Assembly: GCA_027325115.1 (NCBI GenBank)
Contig: DAHWFG010000351.1
Location: 1-17,633, forward strand
DNA: 17,633 nucleotides
Origin: JAKBCQ01 sp021807585
GTDB lineage: Bacteria > Planctomycetota > Planctomycetia > Isosphaerales > Isosphaeraceae
Reading direction: 5' to 3'
In this document: positions 1 to 7,783 of the stretch, piece by piece
Position numbering within the stretch: position 1 is the first letter of the stretch
Layout of the letters: each line of letters begins with the position of its first letter
Made by a program: the position numbers and the translations under genes
Notes under the pieces: model-generated
What the model saw: only the letters and a program-made list of their open reading frames with translations
Databases searched by the model: none
What the model was told of the DNA's origin: nothing

Positions 1-1195
1 CGGTTTTGATTGAGAGTCGCTTGATCGATTCGTCGACCGCTTTTTTTTCGGCCTTGCGATCGACGAGCCCGAATTTGGTGAGAGCGAGAAGTTTGAGAAT
101 CGTGATGTTTTCGGCGACCGTCATCTTATCGAACAAACCAAGCGCCTTGCGATCCTCGGTGACGAGCGCGATCCCCGCCTTGATCGCCTCGGTCGGATCG
201 TGGAATAAAACGGTTTTGCCGTCGAGTTCGATCGTTCCCGCGGGAGTCGTCCGGCTCGCTCCGAAGAGCGCCTCGAACAGTTCGGTTCGTCCCGCGCCCA
301 GAAGCCCCGCGATTCCCAGAACCTCGCCGCGGGCGAGCGAGAACGAGATCCCGTGGAGCGACGGTCGACCGCTTCCGCGCGGGCTATGAAGATCAAGATT
401 CTCAACCTTCAAGATCGGTTTATCTTCATGACTTGCCGATTTGACGACGGGAACGACGATTTCTCGTCCCACCATCCACTGAACGACGCGAGCCGGGCTC
501 GCCTCCGCGATCGGTTCGGACGCGACGAATCGGCCGTCGCGAAGAACGGTCACTCGATCCGAAAGCGTGAACACCTCGTTCATTTTATGAGAGATATAAA
601 GGATTGTTCCTCCCGCGCGGCGGAGGTCTTTGATCACTCGGAAGAGGCGATCGACCTCGGCGTCGGAAAGCGCCGAGGTCGGTTCGTCCATAATCAAGAT
701 CGCCGCGTCGAACGCGAGCGCCTTGGCGATCTCCACCATTTGTTGGTCGCCGATCCGCAGGTCGCCGACGTTCGCCTTGGGGTTGATCGGCGTGTCGAGC
801 CTGCGAAACAGCTCGTTCGCTCTCCGCTCCATCGCGCGATCGTCGAGCCAAACCCCGCCCCGCGTGTGCTCTCGACCCAAAAAGATATTAGCCGCGACGG
901 TGAGTTCGGGAATGAGATTCAATTCCTGATAGATGATTCTCACCCCGGCGTCTTCGGCGTCGCGGGGGGATTCGAATCGGACGGTTTTTCCTCCGAGCGC
1001 GATCTCCCCCTCGTAATCGACGATCGCTCCAGCGAGGATCTTCATCAACGTGCTTTTGCCCGCTCCGTTTTCGCCGCAAATCGCCTGGACCTCGGAGCTT
1101 CGAGCCGAAAGCGAAACCCCCTCGAGCGCGTGCACGCCGCCGAAATGCTTGGTGATATTCCGCATCTCCAGTCGAACCGAAGTCGCTTCGCTCAT
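1..1195 (-). CDS. Sugar ABC transporter ATP-binding protein, RbsA/MglA type (partial, C-terminus beyond left edge)
   Basis: Cytoplasmic ATPase of a carbohydrate uptake (CUT2) transporter with two fused nucleotide-binding domains. The minus strand gives 398 codons from ATG at 1195-1193 and stays open to the window edge. Domain 1 shows Walker A GENGAGKST (residues 41-49), Q-loop Q90, the signature stretch LRIGDQQMVEIAKAL (146-160; RbsA usually has LSIGDQQ, so Ser is Arg here), Walker B ILIMDEPTS and switch His203. Domain 2 begins near residue 285 with the degenerate Walker A GLLGAGRTE typical of this family. Family members are about 500 residues, so roughly the last 100 are missing. GGAG lies 6 to 9 bases before the ATG. 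The sugar cannot be told from this subunit; permease and binding protein are probably to the left. Confidence 0.93.
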   Translation of the reverse strand, partial: MSEATSVRLEMRNITKHFGGVHALEGVSLSARSSEVQAICGENGAGKSTLMKILAGAIVDYEGEIALGGKTVRFESPRDAEDAGVRIIYQELNLIPELTVAANIFLGREHTRGGVWLDDRAMERRANELFRRLDTPINPKANVGDLRIGDQQMVEIAKALAFDAAILIMDEPTSALSDAEVDRLFRVIKDLRRAGGTILYISHKMNEVFTLSDRVTVLRDGRFVASEPIAEASPARVVQWMVGREIVVPVVKSASHEDKPILKVENLDLHSPRGSGRPSLHGISFSLARGEVLGIAGLLGAGRTELFEALFGASRTTPAGTIELDGKTVLFHDPTEAIKAGIALVTEDRKALGLFDKMTVAENITILKLLALTKFGLVDRKAEKKAVDESIKRLSIKT

Positions 1196-1303
1196 GAATC
1201 ACTCCGCGTCATGCACGACTCAGCTTTTAATCGGTTGAGAAGGCGGAAAAACCGCCACGGTCGAATCGCGCCCGCCTCGCTTCGGTCGCGATCGATCTCT
1301 CAT

Positions 1304-1309
1304 ACTATA
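1304..1309 (-). promoter_or_regulatory. Possible -10 element for the ABC ATPase
   Basis: Minus-strand TATAGT, one mismatch from the sigma-70 consensus, about 108 bases before the ATPase start. No recognisable -35 hexamer lies 16 to 18 bases upstream, so this is a weak call. Confidence 0.25.
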
Positions 1310-1428
1310 ACGAACAATAATCGACCGAAAGCGACGACTCCACAAATGAAGTAAACATGAAAGCAAGATGATTTATAGATCTCATACCGTCGGATCGTCG
1401 GATCGGCGCGGCGCGGCTCGGTTGTCGG

Positions 1429-1434
1429 TATAAT
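1429..1434 (+). promoter_or_regulatory. Possible -10 element (TATAAT) for the zinc-ribbon gene and perhaps purC-aroC
   Basis: Perfect TATAAT that would place a transcript start near 1441, about 50 bases before the GTG start at 1493. The -35 position is not TTGACA-like. The same perfect hexamer stands before the DUF1559 gene at a similar distance, which supports the call a little. Confidence 0.35.
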
Positions 1435-1492
1435 ATCGGCTTAAGGCGTCGCATTCGAGCGTGTCGAATCGAGGCCAGGGGAGAACTTTCGC

Positions 1493-2029
1493 GTGTTGGA
1501 AAAGAGGGATCCGATCGTCGTCGAAGCGGCCGGTGTGACCGAGGCGGGATTGGACCGCGAATTCACGCCCTATCATTGCCCGCGATGCGGGATCCAACTC
1601 GACGATCGCGGCGCGCCGAGTGATTGCATGCTGCGGTGTCCGAATTGCGGTCGGCCGAGCGTGCCTCCGTCTCAATACCGGCGTCGAATCGTCGCGCGAC
1701 CTCGATCCTCTCACACGACGATTGATGATGTTGATGCGGAAATCGAACGACCGCGGAAGATCGGACTTTTGCGGATTCTTTTATGGATTGTGGTCTCGGG
1801 CCTGGCGGGAGCGATCGCTTCGGTGTTCATGGGGAGCGTCTTTGACACCGACGCGGCGGTGTCGAATCTCGCGGGTTTGGTTACGTGGGTTGCGGTACTG
1901 CTGCTGTTGGCGATTCCGCGGCGGAAGCGGCGACTTCAGATCGATCGCACGCTCCAAAAGTCGACACAAGCGAATCGCGACTCCGAGCGCAAGGCCGATC
2001 TCGATCGATCGAATCGACGCGAAGCATGA
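1493..2029 (+). CDS. Zinc-ribbon protein with two transmembrane segments, unknown function
   Basis: Not recognised as a named family. The 178-residue product has an N-terminal zinc ribbon, C29-x2-C32 and C49-x2-C52 in CPRCG and CPNCG knuckles (an extra C45 lies between), followed by a polar linker, two hydrophobic segments at about 91-115 and 122-141 separated by a short acidic loop, and a strongly basic then charged tail from 143. It is therefore probably an inner-membrane protein with the ribbon and tail on the cytoplasmic side. GTG is chosen as start because AGGGGAG (1477-1483) lies 9 bases upstream and TATAAT precedes that. The stop is 124 bases before purC in the same direction, so the two may share a transcript. 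Zinc ribbons in small membrane proteins are common, so no function is offered. Confidence 0.7.
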   Translation: MLEKRDPIVVEAAGVTEAGLDREFTPYHCPRCGIQLDDRGAPSDCMLRCPNCGRPSVPPSQYRRRIVARPRSSHTTIDDVDAEIERPRKIGLLRILLWIVVSGLAGAIASVFMGSVFDTDAAVSNLAGLVTWVAVLLLLAIPRRKRRLQIDRTLQKSTQANRDSERKADLDRSNRREA

Positions 2030-2153
2030 ACGGTCGAGGGGCGTTCTGAAGCGAACGAGGCGGCGAACGGCTCGGGGCGAGACGGTTGAAGGTCAAACAT
2101 CGGCATGCCCGAAGCGGCGGGACGGAGACAGACGGATCGACAAGGAGACAAAT

Positions 2154-3053
2154 ATGTCGGTGCGAAACGCGTTGATGGAATCGGATTTGCGGGGTTTTCC
2201 CAAGCGACGCGGCAAGGTTCGCGACGTGTACGATCTGGGGGATCGGCTTGTGCTTGTGGCGACCGATCGCATCAGCGCGTTTGATTGGATCTTGCCCGCG
2301 GGGATTCCCGACAAAGGGCGCGTTTTGACGGCTCTCAGCCTTTTTTGGTTCAAGCGGTTCCAGGTTCCCAATCATCTGATCGACGACCGTGTCGATCGCT
2401 TGCCGACCGCGACCGACGACGATCGATCCGAGCTCGAAGGGAGGGTGATGATCGTCAAGAAAGCGCATGTGGTTCCGTTTGAGTGCGTCGTTCGGGGATA
2501 TCTTTCGGGAAGCGGCTGGAAGGAATACCGCGATCACGGGACGGTTTGTGGAGTGAGGCTCGCATCGGGGCTGAAAGAGAGCGATGCGCTCGACCCGCCG
2601 ATCTTCACCCCCGCCACCAAAGCCGAGACGGGACACGACGAGAACGTATCTTTTGATCACATGGCCGACGTACTCGGTTCGGAGCTCGCCGAACGGCTGC
2701 GTGATCAGAGCGTCGCGGTTTACACTCAGGGCGCCGAGTTCGCTCGGTCGCGCGGGTTGATTCTCGCCGATACGAAATTCGAATGGGGAACCGATTGGAA
2801 AACGGGAGAATTGATGCTCGTCGACGAGGTTCTCACCCCCGACAGCTCGCGGTATTGGGACGCGTCGGGTTATAAGCCGGGGGGGGCTCAACCTTCGTTC
2901 GACAAGCAGTTCGTGCGCGATTGGCTCGAGACGACGGGTTGGGATAAGGCGAGCCCCCCTCCCCTGCTCCCCGACGAGATCGTTAATCGAACGCGTGATA
3001 AGTACATTCAAGCGTACAAGATTGTAACGGGTAACGCATTTCCCTGGAGTTGA
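2154..3053 (+). CDS. purC: Phosphoribosylaminoimidazole-succinocarboxamide (SAICAR) synthase
   Basis: Ligates aspartate to CAIR using ATP, giving SAICAR in de novo purine synthesis; cytoplasmic. The 299-residue protein carries the nucleotide-binding GKVRDVYDLGD at 20-30, the VPFECVVRGYLSGSGW block at 107-122, ADTKFEWG at 205-212 and LVDEVLTPDSSR at 222-233, all diagnostic for the family. It has the longer form of about 300 residues (with a C-terminal part ending near GNAFPW), not the 240-residue form of E. coli. ATG at 2154 is preferred over upstream in-frame starts because AGGAG (2143-2147) sits 6 bases before it and homology begins immediately afterwards. aroC follows after 4 bases, so the two are almost certainly cotranscribed and probably translationally coupled. 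Confidence 0.97.
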   Translation: MSVRNALMESDLRGFPKRRGKVRDVYDLGDRLVLVATDRISAFDWILPAGIPDKGRVLTALSLFWFKRFQVPNHLIDDRVDRLPTATDDDRSELEGRVMIVKKAHVVPFECVVRGYLSGSGWKEYRDHGTVCGVRLASGLKESDALDPPIFTPATKAETGHDENVSFDHMADVLGSELAERLRDQSVAVYTQGAEFARSRGLILADTKFEWGTDWKTGELMLVDEVLTPDSSRYWDASGYKPGGAQPSFDKQFVRDWLETTGWDKASPPPLLPDEIVNRTRDKYIQAYKIVTGNAFPWS

Positions 3054-3057
3054 AAAC

Positions 3058-4218
3058 GTGACCGCGCTTCGGTGCTTGACGGCGGGAGAATCGCACGGGC
3101 CGGCCCTGACGGCGATCGTCGAAGGGTTTCCGGCGGGAGTCTCGCTAGATACAACCTTAATTGATTATGAATTGAAGCGACGTCAGGGAGGATACGGCCG
3201 CGGCAAGCGTCAGACGCTCGAGACCGACCGTGTGATCGTCGAATCGGGAACGTATCACGGCGTGACGACGGGGGCGCCGATCGCGCTTCGGCTCGTCAAC
3301 AACGACGCCAAGCTTGAGCGCTTACTCGAACCAACCGCTCCCCGCGGCGGTCACGTCGATCTCGCGGGGTCGATCAATTATCAAACCGGAATCCGCCAGG
3401 TTCTCGAGCGCGCCAGCGCCCGCGAAACCGCGATTCGAGTCGCAGCGGGAGCGCTTTGCAAACTGCTGTTGCGTGAATTGCGTATTGATATATATGGGTA
3501 CGTAAGGTCGTTGGGCGGGATCGACGCTCCGCCGTTGTCGAGCGATCTTTCGCTGCGCGACGCGAGCCCTGTTTACACGCTCAATCCCGCGGCGGATGCG
3601 GCGATTGTCGCTGCGATCGATTCCGCCAAAGAGGCGGGCGATACGCTCGGAGGGGTTGTTGAAACGATCGTTTTGAATTGTCCGATCGGCCTCGGGAGCC
3701 ACGCGCAGTGGGATCGCAAGCTCGACGCCAGGATCGCGCTCGCGGTGATGAGCGTGCAGGCGATCAAGGGGGTGGAGATCGGTTTGGGATTCGAAGCGGC
3801 GCGGCGCCCCGGTTCGCTCGTGATGGACCCGATCGATTTTGATCCGAATCATCCGTCCGACGATCGTCGGTTCGGCTTTCGCAGGCCGTCGAACAACGCG
3901 GGGGGGATCGAAGGGGGGACGAGCAACGGCGAGCCGATCGTCGTCCGCGCCGCGAAGAAACCGATCAGCACGCTCGCGGCCCGCACGCGATCGGTGAACA
4001 TGGAAACAAAGGCGCCGCAGCCCGCGTCTTACGAACGTTCAGACGTATGCGCCGTTCCCGCGGCGAGCGTGATCGTCGAGAACGTCGTCGCATTCGAGAT
4101 CGCCGCGGCGGTCGTCGAGAAGTATGTCGGCACGAGCCTCGCGGCGATCACGGCGGCGATGGGGGCGATCCACGAACTCGATCGATCGCTCCTCGGCGAC
4201 CGAGGAGAACGTGTGTAA
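3058..4218 (+). CDS. aroC: Chorismate synthase
   Basis: Converts 5-enolpyruvylshikimate-3-phosphate to chorismate with reduced FMN, the last step of the shikimate pathway. The 386-residue protein is full length. Seen in the sequence: TAGESHG near residues 8-14 (His13), RQGGYGRGKRQ at 42-52, GGHVDLAG with His99, RASARET at 118-124 and NNAGGIEGGTSNGEPI further on. The usual R-P-G-H of the third block reads R-G-G-H here. GTG at 3058 is chosen because GGAG of the purC tail (3046-3049) lies 8 bases upstream and the protein then begins exactly at the conserved N-terminus. Overlap of its ribosome site with the end of purC suggests coupled translation. Short AT-rich codon runs occur near 3150-3175 and 3475-3500. 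Confidence 0.97.
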   Translation: MTALRCLTAGESHGPALTAIVEGFPAGVSLDTTLIDYELKRRQGGYGRGKRQTLETDRVIVESGTYHGVTTGAPIALRLVNNDAKLERLLEPTAPRGGHVDLAGSINYQTGIRQVLERASARETAIRVAAGALCKLLLRELRIDIYGYVRSLGGIDAPPLSSDLSLRDASPVYTLNPAADAAIVAAIDSAKEAGDTLGGVVETIVLNCPIGLGSHAQWDRKLDARIALAVMSVQAIKGVEIGLGFEAARRPGSLVMDPIDFDPNHPSDDRRFGFRRPSNNAGGIEGGTSNGEPIVVRAAKKPISTLAARTRSVNMETKAPQPASYERSDVCAVPAASVIVENVVAFEIAAAVVEKYVGTSLAAITAAMGAIHELDRSLLGDRGERV

Positions 4219-4230
4219 AAATCATACGAT

Positions 4231-4250
4231 TACGATTAGATTAAATCGTA
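4231..4250. terminator. AT-rich inverted repeat after aroC, possible terminator
   Basis: TACGATT (4231-4237) pairs with AATCGTA (4244-4250) around a 6-base loop, just 12 bases after the aroC stop. The stem is AT-rich and no clear T-run follows, so it is a weak terminator candidate; it could equally be an operator upstream of the antiporter gene. Confidence 0.3.
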
Positions 4251-4371
4251 CGTGCATTTAGTATGGTGAATATTTCTCGATTTATTCGGGGGATTCGGAC
4301 CGCGGATTGAGTCGGATTTGGGATTGATCGCGAGGGATCGCCGGCGCCTCGGCCGAGAAGGGATTTGAAGC

Positions 4372-6084
4372 ATGGGGGAGCTGAATTCGAGCGAACTGAC
4401 GGTTTTTTTTCTTGGTTTGGCGGTTCTGTTGGGATCGGCGCGGCTTCTGGGCGAGGCTGCGCGGCGGATCGGCCAGCCCGTGGTGATCGGCGAGATGATC
4501 GCGGGGCTTTTGCTGGGTCCGACGGGGCTCGGCGTTGTCGCTCCGGTGTTTCAGAAGTGGTTGTTCCCCGATCACGGCGCCGCGGCGATCAGTCTTGACG
4601 CGGTCGTGGCGCTCGCGGTCGCGCTTTTACTTTTAACCGCGGGGATGGAGGTTGATTTATCGTCGGTGTGGCGGCAGGGATCGTCGGCGCTTTTGGTCGC
4701 GCTTTCGGGTCTTTTCGGTCCCCTTTTGATCGGCGGCCTGCTCGCGTGGTTCGCCCCCGATTTTTGGGGAATGCCCCCCAAAGGGAGCCCCGTGCCGTTC
4801 GCGATCTTCTTCGGCGCGGCGCTCGCGGTCAGCGCGCTCCCCGTGATCGCCAAAGTGCTCCTCGATCTCGACCTGTTTCAAACCGATTTCGGCATGCTCG
4901 TCCTTGTCGCATCCACGCTCAATAATCTTTTAGCATGGCTGGTCTTTTCGGTGGTGTTGGGGGGGCGATCGGGGGGGCATTCGCTCGGCTACACGATCGG
5001 CTTGACGGTGCTTTTCGTGACGGGAACGTTGACGATCGGCCGTTGGGCCGCGGATCGATCGATGCCGTGGGTACAGGCTCATTTATCGTGGCCGTCGGGG
5101 GTGCTGGGGTTTTTAATGGTCGTGGGGTTGTTGAGCGCGGCGATCACGCAATGGATCGGCATTCAGGCGATTTTCGGCGCGTTCCTGGCCGGGATCGCGC
5201 TCGGCGATTCGTCGCATTTACGTGAGCACACGCGTCAGATCGTTCATCGGTTTGTCGAGGGAATTCTGGCGCCGATTTTTGTCGCGGCGATCGGCCTCGA
5301 AGTCAATTTCGCGTCGAATTTTCGCGTTTGGCTCGTCCTTCGCGTGCTCGCGTTGGGGATCTTCGTCAAGGTTCTTTCGTGCGGCCTGGCGGCGCGGTTC
5401 GGCGGACAAACCAAAGATCAGGCGTGGGCGACGGGTTGGGCGATGAGCGCCCGCGGCGAATTGGGGATCGTCATGGGATTGCTCGCGTGGCACGCGCACG
5501 TGATTCGCGAGCGACTTTTCGTCGCGCTCGTCACCCTGGCGATCGTCACCTCGGCGATGACGGGACCAATGCTCAAACGATTACTTCAAAGTAAAAAAAC
5601 ATTATCAATTACAGAATTGCTTGATAGTAAAATATGCGTGATCGATCTTGAAGCGGCCGATTCGGCCGAGGCGATTCGCAAGCTCGCCGCGGTGGCGGCC
5701 GAACGCGCGACGCTCGACGCCGAATGGACCGCGCGGTCGGTGCTCGATCGCGAGTCGTTGATGCCGACGGGTATCGGCCAGGGGGTCGCGATCCCGCACG
5801 CTCGTTTGATCAATCTCAAGTCGCCCCTCGTCGTCGTCGGCGTGTCGCTCGGCGGAGTCGATTTCAACGCCCCCGACGACGAGCCCGCGCGCTTGATTTT
5901 TCTCGTCCTCACGCCGCGCGACGATCACGGAGCTCAGTTGCAAATCCTTCGCTCCATTTCGCGAATCGTCCACGATCCACAGGTTCGCGACCAGGCGATC
6001 GGCGCCCGCACCCCCACCGAACTGCTCGCGGCGTTTCGCGTCGGCGACGCGCTCAAGAAAGACAACCCGAACGCGCCGGGTTAG
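4372..6084 (+). CDS. CPA2-family cation/proton antiporter fused to a PTS EIIA-2 (nitrogen-PTS-like) domain
   Basis: Inner-membrane monovalent cation/H+ exchanger fold (KefB/NapA-like) with a cytoplasmic regulatory domain. Of 570 residues, about 8-400 hold repeated hydrophobic helices, including GQPVVIGEMIAGLLLGPTGLG (about 34-54), TAGMEVDL at 89-96 and MSARGELGIV at 358-367 with the conserved Arg361. Residues about 415-560 form an EIIA-2 domain whose phospho-accepting His is in GVAIPHAR (His476). The position that normally holds an acidic pair (DD, ND, QD or ED) reads STLNNLLAW, so Asn184-Asn185, with no Asp. ATG at 4372 has AGAAGGGA 8 bases upstream. It stands alone, convergent with the RND operon. 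The codons joining the two domains (5575-5640) are strikingly AT-rich. EIIA fusion suggests control by phosphorelay, which is inference. Confidence 0.9.
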   Translation: MGELNSSELTVFFLGLAVLLGSARLLGEAARRIGQPVVIGEMIAGLLLGPTGLGVVAPVFQKWLFPDHGAAAISLDAVVALAVALLLLTAGMEVDLSSVWRQGSSALLVALSGLFGPLLIGGLLAWFAPDFWGMPPKGSPVPFAIFFGAALAVSALPVIAKVLLDLDLFQTDFGMLVLVASTLNNLLAWLVFSVVLGGRSGGHSLGYTIGLTVLFVTGTLTIGRWAADRSMPWVQAHLSWPSGVLGFLMVVGLLSAAITQWIGIQAIFGAFLAGIALGDSSHLREHTRQIVHRFVEGILAPIFVAAIGLEVNFASNFRVWLVLRVLALGIFVKVLSCGLAARFGGQTKDQAWATGWAMSARGELGIVMGLLAWHAHVIRERLFVALVTLAIVTSAMTGPMLKRLLQSKKTLSITELLDSKICVIDLEAADSAEAIRKLAAVAAERATLDAEWTARSVLDRESLMPTGIGQGVAIPHARLINLKSPLVVVGVSLGGVDFNAPDDEPARLIFLVLTPRDDHGAQLQILRSISRIVHDPQVRDQAIGARTPTELLAAFRVGDALKKDNPNAPG

Positions 6085-6202
6085 TATGTCGCTACGCATC
6101 GGAATGATGGCGATTTACGAAGATAATAACAATTAAGGTCTCGATTTGGGAACGATGAACATAAAGGTTATTGATGTAAGGCGGTATTAAGATTCCATCT
6201 CG

Positions 6203-7720
6203 CTATTCCGAATCGCCCGCGTCGATCGGTTCGGGAGATTCGATCGCCCGCGACGCGCCAAGGCGTTTCCGAACGCGCCGGAGCCGCACGCCGTAGAATA
6301 AAACAGGAAGGAATAAATCGATAATTTCATCGGCGACGAGGATCCCGCCGAGAACGGGCGCGGCCATCGGCCGGACGACCTCGGCGCCGACGCCCCCGGC
6401 CCAAAGGAGCGGAGCGAGCCCGACGACCGCGACCGCCTCGGTGAGCAGCTTGGGGCGCAAACGGTGCGCCGCGCCCTCAAGGACCGCGACTCGAAGCTCG
6501 TCGACGCCGATGCGATCGATTCCGCCGCGGCGATCGACCGCATCTCGTAAATAAACAAACATGATGATACCCGTGGATACGGCCATCCCCAGGCACGCGA
6601 TATAGCCGACCCACGACGCCGTCGAAAGCCCCGAACCGATCAACCATTGAAAGAATACACCGCCGGCGATCGCTCCCGGAACCGAAAGCATCAGAATCAG
6701 CGCGTCGATTGCATCATGATACGTAAGATATAACAGAATAAATATCAAAACGATCACGATCGGGGTCGCGATCAACACCGATCTTCGCGCTTGAATTTCA
6801 TGCTCGTAGCGCCCCGTCCATTCGTAGGAGACTCCCTCGGGCGGACTTACCGATTTTTCGACGATCAGCCGCGCCTCGGACACAAAATCGACGACGTCGC
6901 GATCGCGCACGTTGAGTCGAACATAATTGCGTAAAAGACCGTTTTCACTTTTAATCGTCGCGGGGCCTTCGACGATCCCCACTGTCGCGACTTCCGACAA
7001 GGGGATTTGCCGCGGCCGACCGCCGTCGCGACCGTCGCGAGCCGTGACGAGGATGTTTTTGACCGAATCTTCGTCTTCACGATGCGAGCGACCGTAGCGG
7101 ACGACGACGGGACGACGCTCGCGTCCTTCAAAAGTTTGAGTCGCGGTCGTTCCCCCGAGCGCCGTCTCGACGACGTCGTTGATATCCTCCGCGCTCACTC
7201 CGAGACGCGCAGCCTTGGCGCGATCGATACGAATATCGAGATATGGTTTCCCTCGAATCGGATCGGCGACGACGTCGACCGCGCCTCGAACATTGCGAAC
7301 GACTCGCGCGATCGCCTCCGAAACTCGAACGACGTCGTCGAGCCGGGGGCCGAGCACGCGGATTCCGACGGGAGACGCGACCCCCGTCGCAAGCATGTCG
7401 ACGCGATTCTGAATCGGCATCGTCCAAACGTTGGTCCATCCCGGCATCGAAACGGAGCGGTCGAGCTCGCCGCCGAAACCCGCCAGGTCGTCGCGGTCGA
7501 TTTTCCAAAGCATCAAACTCTCGGCAAACCTGGAAGCGAGTTCGTCGCGCACCGCGTCGAACTTCGGCGCGGGGGCGATCGTCGCGGTAGAATCGCTCGC
7601 TCCTCCGTGCCGATGTATTCCCCCCGGCTTCGGCGGTCGATTCGCGGCCTCCGCCGCGGCGACCCTCGACCTCCGAACTTCCTCAAAATATCTTTTTGTA
7701 TCTTCATCTATAATATTCAA
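6203..7720 (-). CDS. C-terminal part of a split CusA/CzcA-type heavy-metal RND efflux pump
   Basis: Continues in exactly the same frame as the pump gene at 7781-10171 after a single TAA. The first possible start after that stop is TTG at 7720-7718, giving 505 residues; no ATG or GTG lies between. Recognisable pump parts: LDRSVSMPGWTNVWTMPI and NRVDMLATGVASPVGIRV (porter domain), then helices from about residue 313, and HRLRPKLLTEAV with the Lys matching the proton-relay Lys of CusA, then WAGGVGAEVVRPMAAPVLGG. The last helix and basic tail end normally at TAG 6203-6205. Only a weak GAAGAG precedes the TTG, so independent initiation looks poor. It may be expressed by readthrough or reinitiation, be a recent pseudogene, or reflect a sequencing or assembly error. 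Confidence 0.75.
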   Translation of the reverse strand: MNIIDEDTKRYFEEVRRSRVAAAEAANRPPKPGGIHRHGGASDSTATIAPAPKFDAVRDELASRFAESLMLWKIDRDDLAGFGGELDRSVSMPGWTNVWTMPIQNRVDMLATGVASPVGIRVLGPRLDDVVRVSEAIARVVRNVRGAVDVVADPIRGKPYLDIRIDRAKAARLGVSAEDINDVVETALGGTTATQTFEGRERRPVVVRYGRSHREDEDSVKNILVTARDGRDGGRPRQIPLSEVATVGIVEGPATIKSENGLLRNYVRLNVRDRDVVDFVSEARLIVEKSVSPPEGVSYEWTGRYEHEIQARRSVLIATPIVIVLIFILLYLTYHDAIDALILMLSVPGAIAGGVFFQWLIGSGLSTASWVGYIACLGMAVSTGIIMFVYLRDAVDRRGGIDRIGVDELRVAVLEGAAHRLRPKLLTEAVAVVGLAPLLWAGGVGAEVVRPMAAPVLGGILVADEIIDLFLPVLFYGVRLRRVRKRLGASRAIESPEPIDAGDSE

Positions 7721-7780
7721 TCGCGCAAGCGACTCTTCGATCGCAGCGATCGTGAACGTCGTCGCGGCGCGGTCGTGAAG

Positions 7781-7783
7781 TTA
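7781..7783 (-). other. In-frame TAA interrupting the RND pump gene
   Basis: On the minus strand the codons read Glu-Leu-Asp-Ser, TAA, Leu-His-Asp-Arg. The frame is unchanged on both sides, and no frameshift is needed to join them. The stop is at codon 797 of a frame that would otherwise encode about 1,322 residues. A one-base change would make it GAA, CAA or AAA. Other genes here end normally in TAA (aroC, the enolase-superfamily gene), so TAA is a real stop in this genome. Confidence 0.9.

Larger units (their letters stand above)
1196..1492. other. Divergent intergenic region between the ABC ATPase and the zinc-ribbon gene
   Basis: About 300 bases with no convincing gene. A plus-strand reading frame that covers it is an antisense shadow of the ATPase. 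It holds two possible -10 elements pointing outward: TATAAT at 1429-1434 (plus) and TATAGT on the minus strand at 1309-1304. No clear -35 box or operator is visible. Around 1340-1380 the sequence is AT-rich compared with its surroundings. Confidence 0.5.

Noticed and set aside
353..1354. A 333-codon plus-strand frame at the left end
   Set aside because: Antisense to the ABC ATPase, whose Walker and signature motifs are unambiguous. The frame's residues are reversed-complement filler.
1881..3011. A 376-codon minus-strand frame over purC
   Set aside because: Mirror of the purC coding frame; no motif and no ribosome site.
6085..6202. Search for a shared terminator between the converging antiporter and pump genes
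   Set aside because: Only a distant 6-base AATAAC/GTTATT pair (6125-6130 and 6167-6172) with a 36-base loop was seen, too weak to call.
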